In this document: positions 1-5,161 of the stretch, piece by piece | Position numbering within the stretch: position 1 is the stretch's first letter | How the letters are laid out: every line of letters starts with the position of its first letter | Source: DASZTV01 sp036268405 | GTDB taxonomy: Bacteria > Actinomycetota > Actinomycetes > JAFAQI01 | DNA length: 5,161 bases | Assembly (NCBI GenBank): GCA_036268405.1 | Contig: DATAUF010000058.1 | Location: 1 to 5,161 of the forward strand | Reading direction: 5' to 3' | Notes under the pieces: model-generated | Told to the model about the DNA's origin: nothing | What the model saw: the letters and a program-made list of their open reading frames with translations, nothing else | Databases searched by the model: none | Translations under genes and position numbers: made by a program

Positions 1-2138
1 CGGATGCTGAACGCGAGTCGGGTGATGCCGTTGGGCAGCGCGGGATCGAACTTCAGTCTGCCGCCGTAGTCGCGCAGACCCCCGAAGCCCGCCACGAGAG
101 AGATCCAGGCGCCGGCGAGCGAGGCCATGTGCAGGCCGTCGCGGCTGTTGTGGTGCAGGTCGCGCAGATCGATCATCGCGGCTTCGTAGGCGTAATCGTG
201 CGCCAGCCCGAGGTGGCCGACCTCTGCGGCCATGACCGCCTGGGTGCACGCGGAAAGTGACGAGTCCCGCACCGTCCGCTGCTCGTAGTAGTCGACGTTG
301 CGGGCCTTGTCCTCGGCGCTGAACCGGTCACCGAACCAGTGCAACGCCAGCACGAGGTCGGCCTGCTTCACGACCTGCTTGCGGTACAGGTCGAAGTACG
401 GCGCGGACAGCAGCAACGGATACCGGTCCTTGTACGCCTCGAAGTCCCAGGTCTCATGACGGGTGTAGCCCTCGGACTGCGGGTGGACCCGGAGCTTGTC
501 GTCGTAGGGCACGTACACGTCGTTGGAGGCATCGCGCCAAGTCGCCGCCTCCTCGGTGGTGACGCCGTACTCCCGCGCCAGCTGGGGATGCCGATTGCAG
601 CCATCGGCGGCGGAGACGAGGTTGCGCGCCGCCATCAGGTTGGTGAACACGTTGTCGTCGGCGATCGCGCTGTATTCATCCGGGCCCGTGACGCCGGCGA
701 TGTGCCACGCGCCCTCGTCATCGTGGTGGCCGAGCGACATCCACATCCGCGCGGTCTCGACGAGAACCTCCAGCCCGCCCGAGCGCTCGACCGACTCATC
801 GCCAGTGACGACCCGATATCGCTCGATCGCGTCGGAGATGTCGGCGTTGACGTGAAACCCGGCAGTGCCGGCCGGCCAGTAGCCCGAGCACTCCTGGCCG
901 CGGATCGTCCGCCAAGGGAACGCCGCACCGCGAAGCCCAAGACGCGCGGCGTGCTCTCGCGCGAGGTCAAGGGTCGAGTGCCGCCAGCGGATCACGTCGG
1001 CGGCGGCCTTCGGCTGGGTGTAGGTGAGCACCGGGAGCACGAAGGCCTCCGTGTCCCAGAACGTGTGCCCGTCGTAGCCCGGGCCGGTCAGCCCCTTGGC
1101 AGGGATTCCGCGGCGTTCCGCGCGCGCGCCGGCCTGCAGCACGTGAAACAGCCCGAAGCGCACCGCCTGCTGGATCTCCGCATCGCCCTCGACCTCGACG
1201 TCGGCGGACTCCCAGAAGTCATCGAGGTACTCCCGCTGCTCGGCAAGGAGACCGTCCCACCCCGAGTAGCGCGCACTCGACAGCGCCGCCGAGACCTGAT
1301 CACGCAGCCCCGGCCGCGACCGCAGACTCGACCAGCCGTACGCCAGCAGCTTGACGATCCGAAGCTGCTCGCCGGGGTGCAGGTGAGCGACGACCGTCGT
1401 ACGCGCCCAGTCCTCGCGGGTGTCCACGTCGACCTCATAGCGGCCGTCGTAGTCGATCAGGTGGTCCATGCCCGCGGCCATCTGCAGCTCGCTGGCGCGG
1501 GTGTGGTGCAGCAGGATCCCGCCCTTCTCGTGACGGAAGTGCTCGACGCCGACCAGGGGGCGGTCGAGAATCGCCGAGACCCGCGGGTCCGACTTCATCC
1601 GCGGCAGCTCTTCGTTGGCAACCAGCTCGGACTGGATCACGAAGCGGATCGGCTCGTCGACGGCCTCGACGACGTACTCGATCGCGGCAACCGCGCGCTG
1701 CACGAACGACACCATGCGCCGCGACCGCACCCTGGCGCGCTGCCCCGCCGGCGAGGTCCAGTCGAGTGAGCGGGTCAGCGTGCCGGCGCGGAAGTCCAGC
1801 ACTCGCTCATGCTGGTGGAGCTCGCCGTAGCGGAGGTCGAGCGGCTCGTCGTTGACGAGCGTCCGGATCAGCTTGCCGTCGGTGACGTTGACGACGGTTT
1901 GCCCCGACTCGGGATAGCCATAGCCCGCTTCGGCGTACGGCAACGGGCGTTGCTCGTAGAAGGAGTTGAGGTAGGTGCCAGGGATGCCGTGCGGCTCACC
2001 CTCGTCGAGGTTGCCGCGCATCCCGATGTGGCCGTTCGACAGTGCGAAGACCGACTCCGACTGCGCCAGGAGATCGAGGTTGAGGTTGGTCTCGCGGACC
2101 GCCCACGGCTCGACCGGGTACGCCGACTGCTCGATCAC
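1..2138 (-). CDS. GH65 family glycoside phosphorylase/hydrolase (maltose/trehalose/kojibiose phosphorylase-like), 3' end off window
   Basis: This is probably an inverting alpha-glucoside phosphorylase of glycoside hydrolase family 65, acting in the cytoplasm on a disaccharide such as maltose, trehalose or kojibiose plus phosphate to give beta-glucose 1-phosphate and glucose. I translated 712 residues from a GTG start. No signal peptide is visible. The (alpha/alpha)6 barrel signatures are present: GHTFWDTEAF with W361, D362 and E364; GPDEY with the general acid E488; KQAD at 591-594; the phosphate-loop-like RDSSLS with D625-S629; and HNSRDGLH with H663 and D667. E488 sits within one residue of the catalytic Glu of Lactobacillus brevis maltose phosphorylase (E487), so the N-terminal beta-sandwich appears complete. 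From memory it closely resembles M. tuberculosis Rv3401 (about 786 residues), so roughly 70 residues lie beyond the left edge. The start overlaps the stop of the upstream HAD gene, indicating one operon. Sugar specificity cannot be read from sequence alone, and a hydrolase is less likely given the SSLS and RDGLH motifs. Confidence 0.93.
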   Translation of the reverse strand, partial: MIEQSAYPVEPWAVRETNLNLDLLAQSESVFALSNGHIGMRGNLDEGEPHGIPGTYLNSFYEQRPLPYAEAGYGYPESGQTVVNVTDGKLIRTLVNDEPLDLRYGELHQHERVLDFRAGTLTRSLDWTSPAGQRARVRSRRMVSFVQRAVAAIEYVVEAVDEPIRFVIQSELVANEELPRMKSDPRVSAILDRPLVGVEHFRHEKGGILLHHTRASELQMAAGMDHLIDYDGRYEVDVDTREDWARTTVVAHLHPGEQLRIVKLLAYGWSSLRSRPGLRDQVSAALSSARYSGWDGLLAEQREYLDDFWESADVEVEGDAEIQQAVRFGLFHVLQAGARAERRGIPAKGLTGPGYDGHTFWDTEAFVLPVLTYTQPKAAADVIRWRHSTLDLAREHAARLGLRGAAFPWRTIRGQECSGYWPAGTAGFHVNADISDAIERYRVVTGDESVERSGGLEVLVETARMWMSLGHHDDEGAWHIAGVTGPDEYSAIADDNVFTNLMAARNLVSAADGCNRHPQLAREYGVTTEEAATWRDASNDVYVPYDDKLRVHPQSEGYTRHETWDFEAYKDRYPLLLSAPYFDLYRKQVVKQADLVLALHWFGDRFSAEDKARNVDYYEQRTVRDSSLSACTQAVMAAEVGHLGLAHDYAYEAAMIDLRDLHHNSRDGLHMASLAGAWISLVAGFGGLRDYGGRLKFDPALPNGITRLAFSI

Positions 2139-2875
2139 GTGCCCTCCAGCTCGAACAGCTCCGACAAGTCCTTCACCACGATGTCCGCCCCGTTCTCGCG
2201 CAGCTCGTCCGCCTGGCCGACGCGATCGACACCGATGACCGTGCCGAAGCGTCCGGCCCGGCCGGCCTGCACCCCGGCGATGGCGTCCTCGAAGACGGCC
2301 GCGTGCGCCGGCTCCACCCCGAACAACTCCGCGGCCCTCAAGAAGGTATCGGGCTTCGGCTTGCCGCCGAGACCCTCCTCCCTGATGGTCACGCCGTCGA
2401 CGCGCAGCTCGATGTACTCGGCGAGGCCGGTCACCTCAAGCACATCGGCGGTGTTGGCGCTGGATGAAACAACCGCACGCCGCAGGCCGGCGTCCTGCGC
2501 AGCACGCAAATAGCGGCGCGACCCCTCGAAGACCGCCACGCCACCCGAGCGGATCCGGGCCAGCAGATCGGCGTTCTTGGCGTTGCCGACCGCGTTGACC
2601 GTGTCGTCGCCCGGAGCATCCTCAGGATCGCCGTCCGGCAGCTCGATCCCACGGCTGGCGAGGAAGTCGCGAACGCCGTCCGGCCTCGGCTTGCCATCGA
2701 CGTACATCAGGTAGTCGGCGGGTGTGAACGGTTGGTAGCCAGGGCCGTTCCGGCGCGCGAGAAAGGCGTCGAAGGCCGTCTTCCACGCGGCCGCGTGCAC
2801 CGCGGCGGTATCGGTCAGCACGCCATCGAGGTCGAACAGACAGACAGTCACTCCGTCCGGCAACCCGAGCACCAT
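2135..2875 (-). CDS. beta-phosphoglucomutase family HAD hydrolase
   Basis: This 246-residue HAD-superfamily protein is probably a beta-phosphoglucomutase that converts beta-glucose 1-phosphate to glucose 6-phosphate in the cytoplasm. Motif I is FDLDGVLTDT, with nucleophile D15 and acid/base D17. A helical cap follows at about 22-110, containing YVDGKPRPDGVRDFL at 58-72, typical of this subgroup. Motif II is VVSSSANT with S137, motif III is GGKPKPD with K172, and motif IV is FEDA with E196 and D197. All catalytic positions are intact. An in-frame TGA lies only two codons upstream of the ATG, so the start is the ATG at 2875 or the GTG immediately after it; the Shine-Dalgarno is weak. The last four bases are shared with the GTG start of the GH65 gene, as expected for a coupled phosphorylase/mutase pair. 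The closest protein I recall is M. tuberculosis Rv3400. Related HAD and GH65 modules also occur fused around OtsB1 (Rv2006). A plain sugar phosphatase is the main alternative. Confidence 0.93.
   Translation of the reverse strand: MVLGLPDGVTVCLFDLDGVLTDTAAVHAAAWKTAFDAFLARRNGPGYQPFTPADYLMYVDGKPRPDGVRDFLASRGIELPDGDPEDAPGDDTVNAVGNAKNADLLARIRSGGVAVFEGSRRYLRAAQDAGLRRAVVSSSANTADVLEVTGLAEYIELRVDGVTIREEGLGGKPKPDTFLRAAELFGVEPAHAAVFEDAIAGVQAGRAGRFGTVIGVDRVGQADELRENGADIVVKDLSELFELEGT
2142..2147 (-). promoter_or_regulatory. Ribosome binding site for GH65 gene
   Basis: On the minus strand this reads GGAGGG, three bases before the GTG at 2138 (five bases if only GGAG is counted). It lies inside the last codons of the HAD gene. 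Together with the GTGA overlap it supports GTG 2138 as the real start and suggests translational coupling. Confidence 0.7.
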
Positions 2876-2987
2876 CGCTCAATCCCATCACGCAGGGGTT
2901 GCTCCGAACGAAACTCCGCGATGAACCAAACCCCCGGAGGACGCGTGGATGATCAACAGACGGGGAATCTCACCGTTGGAGGTCACT
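2876..2987. promoter_or_regulatory. Divergent intergenic region between HAD/GH65 operon and hemerythrin-like gene
   Basis: This 112-bp stretch separates the minus-strand HAD start (2875) from the preferred plus-strand start (2988), so promoters for both directions should lie here. It is visibly less GC-rich than its surroundings. I find no convincing -35/-10 pair on either strand. Small features are a CTCCG direct repeat at 2902-2906 and 2914-2918, and a weak GGGGTT/AACCCC inverted pair at 2895-2900 and 2929-2934. Two GGAGG motifs on the plus strand, at 2936-2940 and 2978-2982, serve alternative starts of the downstream gene. The promoter role is inferred from gene orientation, not from boxes. 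Confidence 0.4.
2978..2982 (+). promoter_or_regulatory. Ribosome binding site deciding start at 2988
   Basis: GGAGG lies five bases before ATG 2988, close to ideal spacing. If translation began at ATG 2949 instead, this site would encode Leu-Glu-Val in the protein. The codons between 2949 and 2988 (AGA, TCA, TTG, ACT) are unlike the G/C-ending usage of the gene body, which favours 2988. A second GGAGG at 2936-2940 sits eight bases before ATG 2949, so the longer start is not excluded. Confidence 0.6.
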
Positions 2988-3659
2988 ATGCGTGCAGCTG
3001 CGGACGATCCGACGTCGACTCCCCCGCTCGGGGACGACCTGAGAGCGGCGCTGAGCAAGGCCCATGAAGCAGCGCAGGCGCTGCTCGAAGACCCTGACGG
3101 CAAACGACTCGACGCAATCTCCTGGCTCTCGGCACACGTCGCGGCGTTCGAGCACGCGGTCTACCCCGTCGCCAAGCACCGGCTGACCGATGGCCCGGCT
3201 CTGGTCGACGAGGACCGCAAGGTCGTCGGGCAGCTGACCCGCACGCTGCGCATCGCGGAGCGGCTGCACAGCGGCGACGTTCTCGCCTCGAACCTGTCCG
3301 CGGAAGGGCTACGCGACCGGCTCTCCGACCTGGTGACCGAGCACAGCGCGGTGCAGAAGCGGATCATCGACGGTCTCGAGAAGGCTCTGGACCAAGCGGA
3401 GGTCAGCTATCTGGCGAAGAGCTACGCCGATGCCCTCGCCCATGCCCCGACCCGGCCGCACCCGCATGTCGGCAGCGGCATGATGTTCCGCCTGGACTCG
3501 CTGCGAGACCGGATCCTCGACACGATGGACGGCCGCCACGTCCCGATCCCTCGAATCCCGAGGAGCCGGATCATCCCTGGTCGGTGGGGCTCTTATCTGC
3601 TCGGGCAGCCGCACCAGCCGCCGGCGCCGACCGGCGACGAGCCGCCTGGCGCGCCTTGA
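2988..3659 (+). CDS. Hemerythrin/HHE-like conserved actinobacterial protein
   Basis: This 223-residue, soluble-looking protein is predicted to be mostly helical, with no signal peptide or membrane segment. Helices are suggested at about 16-33, 39-65, 70-95, 104-134 and 137-152. The stretch LSAHVAAFEHAVYPVAKH (47-64) resembles the HxxxE...LYP helix of HHE cation-binding proteins, with H50, H56 and H64. LVTEHSAVQKRIIDGL (115-130, H119) resembles the other HHE helix. The usual Glu four residues after the first His is F54, with E55 next to it, so canonical di-iron binding is uncertain. The C-terminal part (APTRPHPH at 153-160, RDRILDTMDGRHVPIPR at 173-189, GRWGSYLLG at 198-206) looks like a conserved tail I recall from actinobacterial hemerythrin-domain proteins. 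A start at 2949 would add 13 residues. Its last 89 bases are antisense to the end of the methyltransferase gene. Whether it binds iron or oxygen, or has some other role, cannot be decided here. Confidence 0.75.
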   Translation: MRAAADDPTSTPPLGDDLRAALSKAHEAAQALLEDPDGKRLDAISWLSAHVAAFEHAVYPVAKHRLTDGPALVDEDRKVVGQLTRTLRIAERLHSGDVLASNLSAEGLRDRLSDLVTEHSAVQKRIIDGLEKALDQAEVSYLAKSYADALAHAPTRPHPHVGSGMMFRLDSLRDRILDTMDGRHVPIPRIPRSRIIPGRWGSYLLGQPHQPPAPTGDEPPGAP

Positions 3660-4515
3660 CCGCCTTCTTGGCCGGCCTCTTGATGATCGGTGCCTCCGAC
3701 GGCGCGTACATCTCCCGGCCGAAGTAGTCGCTGACCGTGTCCATCAGCGCCGTCGAGTACGTGAAGATCACGTAGCGCTTGCGCGGGCCCACCGTGCCGG
3801 TAGCCGAGAGCGGAACCCGGAAGTCGACGTACATCCCGTTGGCCTTGGCGATCGTCCGCAGTGCCTCGGGCGTGTAGTAGGACACGTGGCCCCGGCCGAA
3901 GATGTAGCCGTGGCGGTTGAGGTTGCCGCCGTCGTAGATGTTGGTCGAGCACACCAAGATCCCGGAGCGGTGAACGAAGCGGAAGAGGCTCGCAAAGTCC
4001 TCGCGGGGCTTGACGAAGTGTTCGATCACCTCGCAGGCGACGACCACGTCGAATGTCTCCGACGCCGGTTTGCTGGTGTCTATGAAGTCCACGTCGTCGC
4101 GGACCTGCATGATGTCGCCGACCGCAACCCTGCGCACCTGCGGTAGCTCCGCGATGTGCACGTTGTCGAGGCTGCGGCCGGCGCCGTAGACCAGCACGTC
4201 GACGCGGTTACGGGCCAACACGTCGACGGCCATCTTGGCCATCCCGAACTCCCGACCCGGCCGGTCCAGCGTCCCGCAGCGCGGAGCCACGCCGAGATCC
4301 TCGACGGACTGGCTCTCGGTGTAGTCGTGGAAGTTGTTCAGGACCGCAACGTGCCCGCACCGACCACACGTACGAACCAACAGGCGCCTCTCGCGGTGCC
4401 GGTTGGTCACGGTCTTCCGCTTGGTGTCCGCGCTGCCACACACGGGACACTTGCGCGCGTCACGGCCTTCGGCCGCTGGTTCACTACGGCGGATCTTGGC
4501 CATCAAGTCGGTCAT
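3571..4515 (-). CDS. Class I SAM-dependent methyltransferase with N-terminal zinc-ribbon-like motif
   Basis: This 314-residue cytoplasmic protein is probably a methyltransferase; its substrate is unknown. An N-terminal four-cysteine knuckle pair (CPVCG, C23/C26, and CGRCG, C50/C53) looks like a zinc ribbon. A Rossmann methyltransferase domain covers about 75-255. Its glycine motif reads VLVYGAGRSLDNVHI (107-121), degenerate compared with the usual GxGxG. It is followed by GDI (133-135) at the acidic strand-2 position, FDVVVACEVIEHF (155-167), which is the typical motif IV/post-IV signature, and RGHVSYYTPEAL (208-219), common in Methyltransf_23/11-type enzymes. Residues from about 278 on are Lys/Arg/Ala-rich and look disordered. 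ATG 4515 is taken as the start; a second ATG at 4503 is possible. The Shine-Dalgarno is weak, and a preceding reading frame stops only six bases upstream. The 3' end overlaps the convergent hemerythrin-like gene. Such enzymes often modify glycans or natural products, but no neighbour here confirms that. Confidence 0.87.
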   Translation of the reverse strand: MTDLMAKIRRSEPAAEGRDARKCPVCGSADTKRKTVTNRHRERRLLVRTCGRCGHVAVLNNFHDYTESQSVEDLGVAPRCGTLDRPGREFGMAKMAVDVLARNRVDVLVYGAGRSLDNVHIAELPQVRRVAVGDIMQVRDDVDFIDTSKPASETFDVVVACEVIEHFVKPREDFASLFRFVHRSGILVCSTNIYDGGNLNRHGYIFGRGHVSYYTPEALRTIAKANGMYVDFRVPLSATGTVGPRKRYVIFTYSTALMDTVSDYFGREMYAPSEAPIIKRPAKKAVKARQAARRRSAPAAGAAARADKSPTDQG

Positions 4516-4521
4516 GTTGCT

Positions 4522-4803
4522 TCAACGTTCCCACACGGCGAGGCGTTGACACGCCTCGCGTCCGTCACGCGCTGCGCAGAGCAGCCGCTCGCCCTTGAAG
4601 CTCGAAAGGATTGCGCGACGGTGTGCCCAGCAGCCCGTCGCGTCAGGGGAACCACAATCCACGTTCGAGTCGCCACCGGCGGAGTAGCCGTCGTCGTACA
4701 TCCACTCATAGTCCGAGGCGAGAGGCCCATACGAGCTCGTCGGCGTCACGTCGGATCGGCCGAGTCTCGTTGGCGCGCAACCAAAGCAGCCACCGTGGGG
4801 GCA
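4522..4803 (-). pseudogene. Remnant or short gene encoding a secreted CAP-associated/Trp-Cys-rich domain fragment
   Basis: One minus-strand frame is open from just after the esterase stop (4854) down to the TGA at 4522-4524. From about 4803 it encodes a Cys/Trp-rich piece. The key part is SDYEWMYDDGY, then NVDCGSPDATGCWAHRRAIL. This resembles the WMYDDG...DC...GCWGHRDNIL core that I recall from secreted actinobacterial CAP-domain or related proteins. The rest of such a protein is missing: there is no signal peptide, no upstream N-terminal part before the esterase stop, and the sequence after RAIL no longer looks family-like. The only obvious start is GTG 4749, giving 75 residues without a Shine-Dalgarno. 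I therefore read it as a decayed fragment, though a genuine small gene is possible. Its stop is six bases from the methyltransferase ATG, so any translation through it could couple to that gene. The stretch 4804-4854 shows nothing recognisable. Confidence 0.4.
4538..4559. repeat. Perfect inverted repeat (9-bp arms, 4-base loop) before the methyltransferase gene
   Basis: The left arm GCGAGGCGT (4538-4546) and right arm ACGCCTCGC (4551-4559) are exact reverse complements around TGAC. On the methyltransferase strand the hairpin ends 22 bases before ATG 4515. No T-run follows on either strand, so it is not a standard intrinsic terminator. It could be an operator, an mRNA structure acting on translation start, or a U-less terminator for upstream transcription. 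Because it also lies within a possible reading frame, it may be chance. Confidence 0.55.
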
Positions 4804-4854
4804 ATGCCACCCACTCTCGGAGACGCCTCGAGGACCTAACCTTCCAACAGCGAT

Positions 4855-5161
4855 TCAGCGCTCGAGCGGGAAGCTGTGACGGAGGTCGATACCGTCCCAC
4901 GAGGCACGGCGTTCGGCGTCGCGATCGCTCTCCACGCGGATGTCCTCCGCGAATACCGCCACCGGCCGCTCGTCAAGGTTGTAGACAGGCCATTCGGGCA
5001 TGACTGCACTGCTCGGGACTCCCGTCCGAGCGAAGTTGATCCACGTCTCGTGCATCGTCTTCGCCAGGTGGGCTGGTGCAGCGCCTCCGAGCAAGAACTG
5101 GCCGATGAGGCTTGAGGTGTCGTCGAAGACGAAAGGCATCTCGAGGCCGTGGGACGCGCCG
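4855..5161 (-). CDS. Type-B carboxylesterase (para-nitrobenzyl esterase-like), C-terminal part only
   Basis: The last 101 residues of a carboxylesterase/lipase of the alpha/beta-hydrolase type-B (COesterase) family enter from the right edge, so about four fifths of the usual 500 or so residues lie outside. The frame opens with GASHGLEMPFVFDD, the family's catalytic-histidine motif; the His codon is 5149-5151. It continues with LAKTMHETWINFARTGVP, PEWPVYNLDERPVAVF, and a final DAERRASWDGID, all in the order seen in bacterial para-nitrobenzyl esterases. The ATG at 5139 is internal, not the start. The enzyme would hydrolyse carboxylic esters; the real substrate is unknown. The stop is TGA at 4855-4857, and the same frame then stays open for 110 further codons containing an unrelated domain fragment. 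Whether it is cytoplasmic or secreted cannot be told without the N-terminus. Confidence 0.9.
   Translation of the reverse strand, partial: GASHGLEMPFVFDDTSSLIGQFLLGGAAPAHLAKTMHETWINFARTGVPSSAVMPEWPVYNLDERPVAVFAEDIRVESDRDAERRASWDGIDLRHSFPLER

Noticed and set aside
339..1769. 476-codon plus-strand open frame
   Set aside because: It is exactly antisense to the GH65 gene, whose catalytic motifs are all present on the other strand. Its translation is Arg/Val/Asp-rich with no recognisable domain, typical of a high-GC shadow frame.
1809..2513. 234-codon plus-strand open frame
   Set aside because: It spans the junction of the GH65 and HAD genes on the opposite strand, both of which are clearly real. 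It shows no domain and a serine-rich, low-quality translation.
2921..3067. 48-residue frame as a separate gene
   Set aside because: There is no Shine-Dalgarno for ATG 2921, most of it overlaps the hemerythrin-like gene in another frame, and I recognise no family. It is kept only as part of a start-site question.
4546..4574. TTGACA at 4546-4551 as a -35 box on the plus strand
   Set aside because: No -10-like hexamer lies 16-18 bases downstream (the sequence there is GCGCTG), and no plus-strand gene follows. The hexamer is mostly the loop and arm of the inverted repeat.
4826..4833. CCTCGAGG palindrome
   Set aside because: An 8-bp palindrome is expected by chance in GC-rich DNA, and it has no extended stem or T-run.
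4156..4839. 227-codon plus-strand open frame
   Set aside because: It is antisense to the methyltransferase N-terminus and the fragment region. Its translation is compositional noise, while the opposite strand shows clear motifs.
1..5161. tRNA, rRNA, CRISPR, insertion sequence or phage attachment site
   Set aside because: I saw no cloverleaf-like arms with TTCGA-type loops in the non-coding stretches, no spaced direct repeats, no transposase or integrase motifs and no terminal inverted repeats.

Overview
The window is high-GC DNA with strongly G/C-biased third codon positions, long antisense shadow frames and GTG as well as ATG starts, which points to an actinobacterium. Two adjacent genes closely resemble, from memory, the Mycobacterium tuberculosis pair Rv3400 (HAD, beta-phosphoglucomutase type) and Rv3401 (GH65), so a member of the Actinomycetota is likely. 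The genus cannot be fixed from this sequence.

Layout. (1) Positions 1-2875, minus strand: a two-gene operon. A beta-phosphoglucomutase-like HAD enzyme (2135-2875) is followed, with a 4-bp GTGA overlap, by a GH65 glycoside phosphorylase-family enzyme that starts at 2138 and runs off the left edge with 712 residues visible. The expected chemistry is phosphorolysis of an alpha-glucoside by GH65 to give beta-glucose 1-phosphate, which the HAD enzyme converts to glucose 6-phosphate. (2) Positions 2876-2987: a short divergent intergenic region. (3) Positions 2988-3659, plus strand: a helical, His-containing actinobacterial protein that looks like a divergent hemerythrin/HHE protein. It has two candidate starts, each with its own GGAGG. 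(4) Positions 3571-4515, minus strand: a class I SAM-dependent methyltransferase with an N-terminal four-cysteine zinc-ribbon-like motif and a basic, disordered C-terminal tail. Its 3' end overlaps the plus-strand gene by 89 bp, tail to tail. (5) Positions 4522-4854, minus strand: no confident intact gene, but one frame carries a recognisable piece of a secreted actinobacterial Trp/Cys-rich (CAP-associated) domain. Its end holds a perfect 9-bp inverted repeat just upstream of the methyltransferase. (6) Positions 4855-5161, minus strand: the last 101 residues of a type-B carboxylesterase, including the catalytic His, entering from the right edge.

Only the GH65/HAD pair has a clear functional link. 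The rest looks like ordinary but compact actinobacterial chromosome. I see no RNA genes, insertion sequences, CRISPR arrays or convincing intrinsic terminators. The items most worth a second look are the domain fragment lying in frame after the esterase stop, the deep tail-to-tail overlap, the hairpin before the methyltransferase, and the methyltransferase's unusual SAM-binding motif. No strong case for a wholly new system can be made.
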